Shown here in pieces: positions 25,606 to 34,736 of a DNA stretch of 64,000 nucleotides (position 1 is the first letter of the stretch; every line of letters starts with the position of its first letter). The stretch comes from Limnohabitans sp. GTDB taxonomy: Bacteria > Pseudomonadota > Gammaproteobacteria > Burkholderiales > Burkholderiaceae_C. Under the pieces are notes generated by a model. That model worked only from the letters and a program-made list of their open reading frames with translations. It was not told the DNA's origin and made no database searches. Where the stretch lies: contig NZ_JAAVVW010000003.1 of assembly GCF_023910625.1 (NCBI RefSeq), positions 2,108,001-2,172,000 on the forward strand. Direction: 5' to 3'. The translations under genes were made by a program, and so were the position numbers.

Positions 25606-26523
25606 ATGGTCACCAAAAAACCCAAAGGTCTTGGCCGAGGACTTGAGGCCCTGTTGGGCCCAACGGTCGAAGATGGACCGGACACCGCGTCTTACGCCGA
25701 AAGTGGCTTGCCCACCCAACTCAAGCTCGACCAGATGGTGCCGGGCATGTACCAGCCGCGCACCCGCATGGACGAAGGTGCCCTGTACGAACTGGCCGAG
25801 TCGATCAAGGCGCAGGGCATCATGCAGCCGATCCTGGTCCGTCAACTCACCGACGGCCCGAACGCCGGCAAATACGAGATCATTGCGGGTGAACGCCGCT
25901 TCAGGGCCTCGCGTTTGGCGGGCTTGGATGCTGTCCCTGTTTTGGTGCGCGATGTGCCCAACGAGGCCGCAGCCGCCATGGCCCTCATCGAGAACATCCA
26001 GCGCGAAGACCTCAATCCGCTGGAAGAGGCGCAGGGTTTGCAGCGCTTGATCAAAGAGTTCGGGCTCACCCACGAAGCGGCGGCTCAGGCGGTTGGCCGT
26101 TCGCGCAGCGCGGGCAGCAACTTGCTTCGCTTGCTCAATTTGACAGAGCCCGTGCAGGCCATGCTGATGGCGGGAGATCTCGACATGGGCCATGCCCGGG
26201 CCCTGTTGTCCCTGGACAGGGCGGCGCAAATTACCGCAGCCAACCAGATCAGCGCGCGCAAGATGTCCGTCAGGGAGGCGGAAAGCCTGGTCAAAAAACT
26301 GGGCGCAGAGTTCAATTTGTTGACGCAAAAGCCAAAAAAGGAAAAATCACGGGACATTCGCCGCATTGAAGAGGAGCTCTCAGACCTCTTGACGGCAGAG
26401 GTGGAGGTTCGGGTGAAAAAACGTGTCAAGCGCTTGGGTCGGATGGAGGAGTTGGGTGAGTTGAGCATTCAGTTTGGCTCGCTGGACGAGCTCAATGGCT
26501 TGATCGACAAGCTGCGGGGATAA
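25606..26523 (+). CDS. parB: chromosome-partitioning CTPase and parS-binding protein ParB
   Basis: A 305-residue ParB: basic N-terminal KPKGLGRGLEALLG (ParA-stimulating), the ParB/Srx CTP-binding domain with GKYEIIAGERRFRASRLAGL and ENIQREDLNPLEEAQG, a helix-turn-helix (AAAQAVGRSRSAGSNLLRLL) and a C-terminal dimerisation domain. Two ATGs are possible. 25606 is chosen because GAAGGA (25594-25599) is six bases upstream of it but directly touches the ATG at 25600, which overlaps the hydrolase stop. Confidence 0.96.
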   Translation: MVTKKPKGLGRGLEALLGPTVEDGPDTASYAESGLPTQLKLDQMVPGMYQPRTRMDEGALYELAESIKAQGIMQPILVRQLTDGPNAGKYEIIAGERRFRASRLAGLDAVPVLVRDVPNEAAAAMALIENIQREDLNPLEEAQGLQRLIKEFGLTHEAAAQAVGRSRSAGSNLLRLLNLTEPVQAMLMAGDLDMGHARALLSLDRAAQITAANQISARKMSVREAESLVKKLGAEFNLLTQKPKKEKSRDIRRIEEELSDLLTAEVEVRVKKRVKRLGRMEELGELSIQFGSLDELNGLIDKLRG

Positions 26524-26528
26524 GACCT

Positions 26529-28280
26529 GTGTCAAGGCGGCTGTTTGGATGGCTCAATAACTGGTGGCGGACCTTGTTCTGGCCAGAGGGTTTTTTGCGT
26601 CTGGAGTCGCTCACCATCTATTTGATGTTGGTGTGCGTGACCACCTTTTGTGGGTTTTTGTTCACGCCCATACCGGCGGTGGCGCAGGCCAATTTGGTGG
26701 TTTCCGCTTTGGCGTTAAGCCTGTTTGCCGTGGTCCGTATCCGGGCGCTTTTTGGCTTTCTGGTGCATGCCGTCACTGCGCTTTGTGTGCTGCTCACGTT
26801 GTACACGGCCACACAGACGGGCGGCATCAATTCCACGGCCGTGATTTGGCTCAATGTTCTGTCTGTCCCCGTGTTGTTGTTCTTGGGTCGCCCGGCCTCG
26901 ATGGTGTGGATGGGCGTCATGCTGCTGTCCATTGCAGGCTTGGCCTGGTTGACCAGGGTCGGCTGGATGAGCAGCCACATCCAGGTGTCCTCATCGGTGG
27001 TGACCTGGGCTTTTTTGAACCATATGCTGGCGTTGTTGAACCTGATCCTGGGGGTTCGCATTTATGAACACTTGCACAATGTGCAATTGCGAAAACTCAA
27101 TCAGCGCAATGAGGAGCTGGAGGCCATGCATCAGGCCTTGATTCGGGCGCAGGCGCACAAGGACGAATTTGTGGCCGCTGTTGGCCATGAGTTGCGCACC
27201 CCGATGAATGTGATTTTGGGTTTCAACGGCGTATTGCAGCGAGAGTTGTCTGATTGTCCTGAGCAACTGTTGGTGGTGGGCCACATCCGTCGCTCGACCG
27301 AGCATTTGTTGAAGGTGGTCAACGACATCCTGGATTTTTCGCAGTTGCAGGCGGGCAGGTTGCGCCTGAACCCCTCGGACTTTGTCTTGCAATCCCTGCT
27401 GGATCAGTTGCAAGAGCGCCATGGCGACAAGGCCACAGCCAAAGGCGTGGCGCTGCATTTTGTGCTGGACGCTGCATTGCCCACGCGGGTGCATGGCGAC
27501 CGCCATCGACTGCTGCAGACCCTGAACAACCTGGTCGACAACGCCATCAAATTCACAAGCCATGGCAGAGTGACGGTCGGGGTCAAAGCGCAAGGCGACC
27601 GCCTGCTTTTTGAGGTGCAGGACGGTGGTCGGGGCATTCCCGTGGAGCTGCAGGCGCACATCTTCCGGCGGTTTGAACACGCCGATGTTCAGACCAACCG
27701 CACCTATGGGGGCGCGGGCCTGGGTTTGACGATCTGCGAAAAACTGGTGACCTTGCACGGTGGGCGCATTGGGGTAGACAGCCAGGAGGGGTGCGGGGCA
27801 CGCTTTTGGTTCGATGTTCCTTTGCAAGCGGCGCAATCCACGGACGCGACCTGCAGCCCTGAAGACGACACCTTGGCGGATGAGCCGCTGCAAATTCTGG
27901 TGGTCGACGACAGCAAGGTGAATCTGATGGTGGCGCAGTTGATATTGCAAAAATGCTGGCCGAATGCACACATCACCATGGCCGACAACGGCGCCCAAGC
28001 ACTCACTTTGATCGATCAACAGTTGTTCGATGTGGCCCTGATTGACATGATCATGCCGGACATGGATGGCCTGCAGGTCACACAGCAAATTCGTCGGCAC
28101 TTTCCGGCCATTGCAGCCCAAATGCCCATATTGGCCCTCACGGCCAACACCAACCCGGTCGACCGGGAGCGCTGCTTGGCAGCAGGCATGCAAGAGGTGT
28201 TGCAAAAGCCCATCGAGATGGGGGTGTTGATGGCCACGGTGGGCCAATATGTGCGTCGCGCACGGGAGGGCAAGCTGTGA
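26529..28280 (+). CDS. hybrid histidine kinase/response regulator (first of tandem pair)
   Basis: A 583-residue sensor: N-terminal region with about six transmembrane helices (residues 28-175), a short coiled linker, HisKA with phospho-acceptor His220 (AAVGHELRTPMNVIL), HATPase_c with NNLVDNAIKF and GGAGLGLTI, and a C-terminal receiver with ILVVDDSKVN and acceptor Asp in ALIDMIMPDMDG. No separate extracytoplasmic sensory domain is seen, so the membrane bundle may itself sense. GTG start 26529, 5 bases after parB. The stop overlaps the next, related gene by GTGA. Confidence 0.9.
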   Translation: MSRRLFGWLNNWWRTLFWPEGFLRLESLTIYLMLVCVTTFCGFLFTPIPAVAQANLVVSALALSLFAVVRIRALFGFLVHAVTALCVLLTLYTATQTGGINSTAVIWLNVLSVPVLLFLGRPASMVWMGVMLLSIAGLAWLTRVGWMSSHIQVSSSVVTWAFLNHMLALLNLILGVRIYEHLHNVQLRKLNQRNEELEAMHQALIRAQAHKDEFVAAVGHELRTPMNVILGFNGVLQRELSDCPEQLLVVGHIRRSTEHLLKVVNDILDFSQLQAGRLRLNPSDFVLQSLLDQLQERHGDKATAKGVALHFVLDAALPTRVHGDRHRLLQTLNNLVDNAIKFTSHGRVTVGVKAQGDRLLFEVQDGGRGIPVELQAHIFRRFEHADVQTNRTYGGAGLGLTICEKLVTLHGGRIGVDSQEGCGARFWFDVPLQAAQSTDATCSPEDDTLADEPLQILVVDDSKVNLMVAQLILQKCWPNAHITMADNGAQALTLIDQQLFDVALIDMIMPDMDGLQVTQQIRRHFPAIAAQMPILALTANTNPVDRERCLAAGMQEVLQKPIEMGVLMATVGQYVRRAREGKL

Positions 28281-30016
28281 ATTGGCTGGCCAGCCTGCGC
28301 CAGGGCGCGCCCCGCCTGGTGAGCCATTTGCCTGTGCGTTACCAAGACGGCAAGATGCCGTATTTCTTCTTCTTCATGTGCATAACGATCGTGGTGTTGT
28401 TGATTTTCGTCGCGATCAGTCCCTACCCGTTTGCCTCCGTGATCTTCGGCTCTTTGGCGGCTTGTTTGCTGCTGCTGCTGTGGTTGGTCAACAAGGGCTT
28501 TTCTTTGAACGGGGCCGTTCATGTGGGTACTGGCCTTGGCGCGCTGGTTCTGTTTTATGGGGCTTGGGTCTCCGGGGGGGTTTATTCACCCCGATTGGGG
28601 TGGATGTTGATTTTGCCTTTGACCCCTTTTTATGTGATCAACCGCAGGGCGGGGTTTTTCTGGATGTCGGTGGTGCTGGTGTTGCAGGTCGTCATGGCGG
28701 TTTCCAACCATTTGGGCTGGATTCAGGCGTTCGAGACGGGCATCAAGCATGTGCCGTCGTCGTATTTGACCTACACCTTTGTGACCTGTGTGTTGATGGT
28801 GGTGCCCTTGATTTATGACCACATGTACCGCGAGGCCCTTGAAAAAAGCCGCAATCACCAACTGGAGCTCGAGGCCAAACGAGAGGAGCTGGAGCACACC
28901 TCGGCCATGCGGGAGCATTTCATTGCCACTGTAAGCCACGAGCTGCGCACCCCCATGAATGCCATCCTGGGCTTCAACGCCTTGTTGTTGTCCCGCGTGC
29001 AAGACAAGCCCGAGGCCCTCAAGGTGCTCAACCACACACGCCAGTCGGCCGACCACCTGATGACGGTGATCAACGACATCCTCGATTACTCGCAATTGCA
29101 AACCGGGCAACTGGTCATTCAGCCAGAAACCTTCGAGTTGCGGCCCTTGGCCGAGCGCGCTTTTGAGATGTTCAAGCCACGTGTGGACAGCATGAATTTG
29201 AGCTACCGTTTGGTGCAGGATGACAACTTGCCCGTTTGGGTCACCACCGATCGCCACCGCTTGATGCAGGTGTTGGTGAACTTGTTGGGCAATGCGCTCA
29301 AGTTCACGCATCAGGGTTCGGTCGTGTTGGGGGTGCACTGGACCGACGCGGGGGTGGAGTTTTCGGTGCAGGACACGGGCATTGGCATTGCCAAAGAGCA
29401 GCAAGACCAGATTTTCAGGCGTTTTACGCAAGCCGAAAAAGACACGCAAACCATTTATGGCGGCAATGGTCTGGGTTTGGCAATTTCCCAAAAAGTGGCG
29501 CAACTGCTGGGTGGCAACATCGGGTTTGAAAGCGTGGCAGGACAAGGCTCACGCTTTTGGTTGCGTTTGCCCTTGTTGCCAGTGGCAGCGCCCGCCCAGA
29601 CACTTGAACAGCACCAGCCCCTGCACAGTGCCGGGCGGGCCTGGACTTTTCTGGTGGCCGATGACCACCCGCTGAACCGTTTGTTGCTCAAGCAAGTGCT
29701 GCAAAACGCTTGGCCTCTGAGCATCGTGCTGGAGGCTGTGGATGGGCAAAAGACTTTGGAGCTGTTGCGCGAACAGGCGGTTGACATGGTGTTCATGGAC
29801 ATGGTCATGCCCGTCATGGACGGCATTGACGCCACCCTGCTGATTCGTCAGGAGCCTGAGGCGCGCATCCGGCAAGTGCCGGTGCTGGGTTTGACGGCCA
29901 ATGTCAATCCTGTAGACCTGGGGCGTTTCAAGGCGGCAGGGCTGAGTGACTTGATGCTCAAGCCTTTCGAGCCCGAACAGTTTTGCCGTCGAATTGAGCT
30001 GCTGTTGTTGGCGTGA
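28277..30016 (+). CDS. hybrid histidine kinase/response regulator (second of tandem pair)
   Basis: A 579-residue paralogue of the preceding kinase with the same order: transmembrane bundle (about residues 30-190), linker, HisKA with His221 (ATVSHELRTPMNAILGF), HATPase_c with NLLGNALKFT and GGNGLGLAIS, and a receiver (FLVADDHPLN, acceptor Asp in VFMDMVMPVMDG). The first receiver acidic pair is DDH. GTG start overlapping the previous stop. The two may phosphorylate a common partner. No Hpt protein or output regulator is nearby. Confidence 0.9.
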   Translation: MNWLASLRQGAPRLVSHLPVRYQDGKMPYFFFFMCITIVVLLIFVAISPYPFASVIFGSLAACLLLLLWLVNKGFSLNGAVHVGTGLGALVLFYGAWVSGGVYSPRLGWMLILPLTPFYVINRRAGFFWMSVVLVLQVVMAVSNHLGWIQAFETGIKHVPSSYLTYTFVTCVLMVVPLIYDHMYREALEKSRNHQLELEAKREELEHTSAMREHFIATVSHELRTPMNAILGFNALLLSRVQDKPEALKVLNHTRQSADHLMTVINDILDYSQLQTGQLVIQPETFELRPLAERAFEMFKPRVDSMNLSYRLVQDDNLPVWVTTDRHRLMQVLVNLLGNALKFTHQGSVVLGVHWTDAGVEFSVQDTGIGIAKEQQDQIFRRFTQAEKDTQTIYGGNGLGLAISQKVAQLLGGNIGFESVAGQGSRFWLRLPLLPVAAPAQTLEQHQPLHSAGRAWTFLVADDHPLNRLLLKQVLQNAWPLSIVLEAVDGQKTLELLREQAVDMVFMDMVMPVMDGIDATLLIRQEPEARIRQVPVLGLTANVNPVDLGRFKAAGLSDLMLKPFEPEQFCRRIELLLLA

Positions 30017-30027
30017 GGTACTGCTGC

Positions 30028-31200
30028 ATGAGCCTTTGGCGTGATGTCTCGGTCTCAACCCTGGTGGCTGGCTTTGTTGCCGTGTTGGTCGGGTTCAGCA
30101 GTTCTGTGGCCGTTGTGTTTTCGGCCGCGCAAGCCTTGGGGGCCACCCCTGAACAACTGGTGTCCTGGATGTGGGCCTTGGGCATTGGCATGGGCGTGAC
30201 CAGTTTGGGTTTGAGCCTGTGGTACCGGCAACCCGTGCTGACGGCCTGGTCAACACCCGGTGCGGCGGTATTGGCCGTGAGCCAAGGCGTGAGCTTGCCG
30301 GAGGCCACGGGGGCTTTCTTGGTGTGTGCGTTGCTGATCATGCTGGCAGGCTACAGCGGTTGGTTTGAACGCTTGATGTCTAAAATTCCTTTGGCTTTGG
30401 CCAGTGCTTTGTTGGCCGGGGTGTTGGCCCGCTTTGCGCTGGACGCCGTGGGGGCCGTGGCGCATGCGCCGGTGTTGGTGCTGGCCATGACCCTGACCTA
30501 TCTGCTGGGTCGGCGCTGGTGGCCGCGCTGGTCGGTGCCCGTGGTGTTGTTGGTGGGCATGGGGGTGGCGGCACTGCAAGGCCAGCTGCAGCTGGCCAGT
30601 GTGGCCTGGACTTGGGCGGTGCCCGTGTGGGTGAGCCCAGCTTGGAGTGGTGCCGCCATGGTCAGCGTGGCCCTGCCGCTTTTTGTGGTGACCATGGCTT
30701 CGCAAAACCTGCCGGGTGTGGCGGCGCAGCGGGCTTCGGGTTATGACACGCCGATCTCTCCCGTGGTGGGGGCGACTGGTTTGGCCAGCTTGGTCTTGGC
30801 CCCTTTTGGCGGCTACGCCCTCAATTTGGCCGCGATCACGGCGGCGATCTGCATGGGCAAAGAAGCCCATTCCGACACCAGCCGCCGTTACACCGCTTCG
30901 GTTGCGGCGGGCTTGTTGTACATCGCTTTGGGTTTGGCGGGGGGCACCATCGTCAGCCTGATGGCTGCGTTTCCGCAGGCGCTGGTTTTGGCGGTGGCTG
31001 GCTTGGCTTTGCTCGGCACCATGGCCTCGGGTTTGGCGGTGGCCGTCAAAGACGAGCAGCACCGTGAGGCTGCGCTGCTCACATTCTTGGTGACGCTCTC
31101 GGGGGTGACGCTGATGGGCGTGGGTTCGGCCTTTTGGGGCGTGGTGGTCGGCGGTTTGGCGCAGTGGTTGTGGACACGACGTCAAGCAGCATCACATTGA
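30028..31200 (+). CDS. BenE-family benzoate/H+ symporter-like transporter
   Basis: A 390-residue inner-membrane protein of roughly 11-12 helices. N-terminal VSTLVAGFVAVLVGFSSSVAVVF and the conserved PLFVVTMASQNLPGVAAQRASGY are typical of BenE. No benzoate-degradation genes are in view, so the substrate is unproven. The ATG at 30028 is chosen over an in-frame GTG at 30013 that overlaps the kinase stop. Its 3' end overlaps the convergent oxidase gene by 9 bases. Confidence 0.87.
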   Translation: MSLWRDVSVSTLVAGFVAVLVGFSSSVAVVFSAAQALGATPEQLVSWMWALGIGMGVTSLGLSLWYRQPVLTAWSTPGAAVLAVSQGVSLPEATGAFLVCALLIMLAGYSGWFERLMSKIPLALASALLAGVLARFALDAVGAVAHAPVLVLAMTLTYLLGRRWWPRWSVPVVLLVGMGVAALQGQLQLASVAWTWAVPVWVSPAWSGAAMVSVALPLFVVTMASQNLPGVAAQRASGYDTPISPVVGATGLASLVLAPFGGYALNLAAITAAICMGKEAHSDTSRRYTASVAAGLLYIALGLAGGTIVSLMAAFPQALVLAVAGLALLGTMASGLAVAVKDEQHREAALLTFLVTLSGVTLMGVGSAFWGVVVGGLAQWLWTRRQAASH

Positions 31201-32619
31201 AAAAATCTTCCCCGGGTTCATGATGTTGTGCGGGTCCAGCGCCCGCTTGATGGTGCGCATCATGTCCACCGCGCCTTCGCCGGTTTCGGTGCGCAAGAAG
31301 TCCATCTTGTGCAGGCCAATGCCGTGCTCGCCGGTGCAGGTGCCCCCTAAGCGCAGGGCGCGGCTGACCAATTGTTGGTTGAGCGCTTCGGCGGTTTCGC
31401 ACTCTTGCGGGTTGTTCGGGTCGATCAAATAGCCAAAGTGGAAGTTGCCATCGCCCACATGGCCGACCAAAAAGTAAGGCAGGCCGCTGGCATCGGTTTC
31501 GGTGATGGAGTCGAGCAGGCAATCGGCCAGGCGGCTGATCGGCACGCAGGTGTCGGTGCTGATGGCGCGGCAGCCGGGTTTGCTCTGGATGGCCGCAAAG
31601 TAGGCGTTGTGCCGTGCCGTCCACAGGCGGGTGCGCTCTTCGGGGGTGGTGGCCCATTCAAACGAATTGCCGCCAAACTCGCTGGCGATTTCTTGCACCG
31701 TCTCGGCTTGTTCTTTCACGCCCGCAGGCGAGCCGTGAAACTCCATCAACAACAGGGGCTCTTCGCGCAGACTCAGTTTGGCATGCGTGTTGACCATGCG
31801 CACCGTGTTGTGGTCGATCAGCTCCACCCGGGCGATCGGCACGCCCAGTTGAATGGTCTGGATCACGGTGCGCACCGCGGCTTCGATGCTGGGGAAAGAG
31901 CAAATGGCCGCCGAGATGGCTTCGGGCAAGGGATACAGGCGCACGGTGACCTCGGTGATCACGCCCAGCGTGCCTTCGCTGCCCACCATCAGGCGGGTCA
32001 GGTCGTAGCCGGCGCTCGATTTTTTGGCGCGCGTGCCGGTGCGGATCACTTCGCCTGCTGCGGTGACCACTTCAAGGGCCAACACATTTTCGCGCATGGT
32101 GCCGTAACGCACGGCGTTGGTGCCGCTGGCCCGCGTGGCGCTCATGCCGCCAAGGGTGGCGTCGGCACCCGGATCGATCGGGAAAAACAGGCCGGTGGAC
32201 TTGATCTCTTCGTTGAGCTGCTTGCGCGTCACGCCCGGCTGCACCGTCACCGTCAGGTCTTCGGCGTTGATGGTCAACACCTTGTTCATGCGCATCAAGT
32301 CAATGCTGATGCCGCCTTGCACCGCCAACAAATGGCCTTCGAGCGAAGAGCCCACGCCAAATGGAATCACCGGCACCTTGTGCTCGGCGCACAACTTGAC
32401 AGCGTCTGCCACATCCTGCGTGTTTTCGGCAAACACCACGGCGGCAGGGGGCGGCACATGGGTGAAGGCCGACTCGTCGCGGCCATGCTGCTCGCGCACC
32501 ACCAGCGCGGTCGAGCAGTTGCCGCTAAAGCGGGCTTTGAGCGCGGTCAAAAAGGCCTCGGGCACCGCGCGTTGCGTGATTTCGGGGGCCAGGTGGGCGG
32601 CAGAGGTTGGGGCGTTCAT
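31192..32619 (-). CDS. FAD-binding oxidase, D-lactate/glycolate dehydrogenase-like
   Basis: A 475-residue flavoprotein of the GlcD/Dld type: N-terminal FAD domain (PVIPFGVGSSLEG, DPGADATLGGMSATRASGTNAVRYG) and a C-terminal domain with HVGDGNFHFG and CTGEHGIGLHKM. Predicted to oxidise a 2-hydroxy acid such as D-lactate. The exact substrate cannot be set. ATG 32619 follows GGAGAC. An in-frame start 18 bases upstream lacks this site. Confidence 0.9.
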   Translation of the reverse strand: MNAPTSAAHLAPEITQRAVPEAFLTALKARFSGNCSTALVVREQHGRDESAFTHVPPPAAVVFAENTQDVADAVKLCAEHKVPVIPFGVGSSLEGHLLAVQGGISIDLMRMNKVLTINAEDLTVTVQPGVTRKQLNEEIKSTGLFFPIDPGADATLGGMSATRASGTNAVRYGTMRENVLALEVVTAAGEVIRTGTRAKKSSAGYDLTRLMVGSEGTLGVITEVTVRLYPLPEAISAAICSFPSIEAAVRTVIQTIQLGVPIARVELIDHNTVRMVNTHAKLSLREEPLLLMEFHGSPAGVKEQAETVQEIASEFGGNSFEWATTPEERTRLWTARHNAYFAAIQSKPGCRAISTDTCVPISRLADCLLDSITETDASGLPYFLVGHVGDGNFHFGYLIDPNNPQECETAEALNQQLVSRALRLGGTCTGEHGIGLHKMDFLRTETGEGAVDMMRTIKRALDPHNIMNPGKIFSM

Positions 32620-32676
32620 GGGTGTCTCCTCAAACATTGGCCTCGTTATGGACCAATTGGAAAAGAGATTATGTCG

Positions 32677-34044
32677 TCAACGGCTTGGTTGCGTACTTCT
32701 CACCATGGATTTGAATGCATCCAAGAGCAAGGCAGGATCAGCCCCTTTGTGGTTGGCGCTCAATTGCAAAAGATTCAATTTGGCGCGTGGGTAGTTGGCT
32801 TTGGCTGCTTTTTGTAGCAATGACAAGGCTTCTTTGTTGCGGCCAGCGCCATGCCAACTCTCAGCAAGCAAGGTTTGTGCAATCGGGAAACCCTCATCAG
32901 CACCCATTTGAAACCAGTGTCTGGCCAAGGTATTGTTGCCGCCTGTTCGTGATACGGCACCTGTTTTTGAGTTCAGGGTTTTGCCGACACCTTGTTCGTA
33001 AAGCATCCCCAGTGTGGTCATGGCGATCACATTGCCCGCTTGGGCCAACTGAGTCATTTCAGGAATCTCATCTTCAGTCATATGGCGCACACGCTGCTGA
33101 ATTTGCCAATCCATTTCACTCCATTGCGCATCGGTCATTCCCATGAACCAAAGTTGCGGCTGCTGGCGGGTCGCCAATCGGTCAGAGCGCTTCTTGCCGG
33201 GTGTGCCCCCGCTTTGGCGTGGGCTTGCACTGGCCACCACTTGGGTATCGGGGGGGGGCAAAAAATAATAGTTTTGCGTGATGGACGACTCGTACCAAGG
33301 AATTTGATCGTCCCGTGTGGTGTTGCGCACCAGGGTGTTGACCTTTTTGAACACGTCCTCCAGGGTCAGCCCAGACTCCAAAAGTGTGCTGGCCAGGGCC
33401 GCGGTGTAAACGCTGTTCGATTCGCGACCATCGGCGGCCAATTGGCCGGGTTGGGTCGAATAGGCCAGCAAAGTGCCGCGAGGCGCTTGCACTTTGGCCA
33501 GTCCCATGGGGCCAGTGCTGCGGTAGCGTACAGGCGGCGGCGGTTGAAACGGATTGTCTCGGCACGCATCGAGCACCACGATATTGACCGCCGAGCGTGC
33601 TGCGCCCAGCTCATCCAACATGCGTCGCAGAGGATAGGCCCGCTGCTGCACGCTTTGCTCGCTGCTCAGTTGAATGTCCACGGGCATCAAATAGCTGGCT
33701 CCCCCAATTTGGACGCCATGACCTGCGTAGAACAACAAAGCCGTTGCACCCGCTGGCAACTCGCGTGCAAAGCGGGCCACCTGTTCGGCCATTTGCTCAC
33801 GCGTGACATCCAGCGAGGTTTGCACCTCGAAACCCAGACGCGTAAGCGTTTGTGTCATCAACCGTGCATCGTTGGCAGGGTTCTTTAGAGAACGATTGAA
33901 GCCTTGGTATTGGCTGTTGCCAATCACCAGCGCGTGTTTGGCTGTTTGATTGCGTTGCACATCGGGGAGAACAGGAGGCTTGACCTCTTGTGCACCCAAA
34001 TGCCCTGCCAGCAACAAAAGGGCCACGCACAGCAAGCGTTTCAT
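32677..34044 (-). CDS. exported caspase-like (C14) protease with Sel1-like tail
   Basis: A 455-residue protein with a signal peptide (MKRLLCVALLLLAGHLGAQ), then a caspase p20-like domain: KHALVIGNSQY, catalytic His109 in YAGHG and catalytic Cys161 in DACRDNP. A low-complexity basic linker follows (about 285-305). The C-terminal third resembles Sel1-type repeats (TLGMLYEQGVG, HWFQMGADEGFPIAQTLLAESWHGAGRNKEAL), usually protein-binding. Target unknown; such metacaspase/orthocaspase relatives normally cut after Arg or Lys. ATG 34044 overlaps the stop of the anti-sigma-like gene (ATGA), making a sigma / anti-sigma / protease operon. Confidence 0.88.
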   Translation of the reverse strand: MKRLLCVALLLLAGHLGAQEVKPPVLPDVQRNQTAKHALVIGNSQYQGFNRSLKNPANDARLMTQTLTRLGFEVQTSLDVTREQMAEQVARFARELPAGATALLFYAGHGVQIGGASYLMPVDIQLSSEQSVQQRAYPLRRMLDELGAARSAVNIVVLDACRDNPFQPPPPVRYRSTGPMGLAKVQAPRGTLLAYSTQPGQLAADGRESNSVYTAALASTLLESGLTLEDVFKKVNTLVRNTTRDDQIPWYESSITQNYYFLPPPDTQVVASASPRQSGGTPGKKRSDRLATRQQPQLWFMGMTDAQWSEMDWQIQQRVRHMTEDEIPEMTQLAQAGNVIAMTTLGMLYEQGVGKTLNSKTGAVSRTGGNNTLARHWFQMGADEGFPIAQTLLAESWHGAGRNKEALSLLQKAAKANYPRAKLNLLQLSANHKGADPALLLDAFKSMVRSTQPSR

Positions 34045-34736
34045 CGCTGACAAGTTCCGGGTGGCTGAACTTGTGAGGCAAACGCTTGCTCAACCCAAGG
34101 GTTGTTGCGCAGCAAAGTCAAGGTTTGAGCCATGGGGGTATCTAGCGGTGCACGCAGCCAAACTTCGCCATCTTCGTTGGGGCCATGAACCAGGTTCAAT
34201 TGCAAGCTTCTGAGCAGTTGCACTTGAGCCGACCAAGGCATGTTCGGTTTGAACACGGCTCGCACGCCTGGCAGATCGTTACAGGGCGGACGCTCGCCCC
34301 GGAATTGGGGTGAAGTGGTCAGCATTTCACCCGGCCGCTGCCATAACGATGGTGTGCTGAGTGCCAAGCCCACCCCCAGTACGCCTCCACCCAATACATT
34401 CAGCCAAGGCCGCCACCAGGCCGTTGTGGCGCTGCCCGTGGGTGGTCTGTCAATTGGCCTGATGCTTGGCGCATCTGTTGTGGTCCCTTGTTTGTTGCCC
34501 CCTTGGAGCTCATCCCGCAAGCGTTGCAGACGCACATCCTCTGGTGTGAGCCATTGCGCGGTTTGGCTCAACGCCATTTGGCGTTGAACTTCATTGACAT
34601 CACGTAGAAGTTCAGGATGGGCATCAAGACATGCCTGCATCCATTGCGCATCTTGAACTGAAAGTGTGCCGTTGGACCAAAAGGGTAAGTCCTCGGCAAA
34701 ACGTTGCTCATCTGACGGAGAAAGCTGGGGGGTCAT
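34041..34736 (-). CDS. putative anti-sigma factor, single-pass membrane
   Basis: A 231-residue protein between an ECF sigma gene and a caspase-like gene, with 4-base ATGA overlaps on both sides. N-terminal ~60 residues are helical without a zinc-binding HxxxCxxC motif (FAEDLPFWSNGTLSVQDAQW). One transmembrane segment lies near 110-126 (WLNVLGGGVLGVGLAL). The exported C-terminal part (GVRAVFKPNMPWSAQVQLLR, LNLVHGPNEDGEVWLRAP) resembles the propeptide/inhibitor-like ferredoxin fold seen at the end of some ECF-linked membrane proteins. Anti-sigma function is inferred from position. The ribosome-binding site AAGGAGA supports ATG 34736. Confidence 0.72.
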   Translation of the reverse strand: MTPQLSPSDEQRFAEDLPFWSNGTLSVQDAQWMQACLDAHPELLRDVNEVQRQMALSQTAQWLTPEDVRLQRLRDELQGGNKQGTTTDAPSIRPIDRPPTGSATTAWWRPWLNVLGGGVLGVGLALSTPSLWQRPGEMLTTSPQFRGERPPCNDLPGVRAVFKPNMPWSAQVQLLRSLQLNLVHGPNEDGEVWLRAPLDTPMAQTLTLLRNNPWVEQAFASQVQPPGTCQR

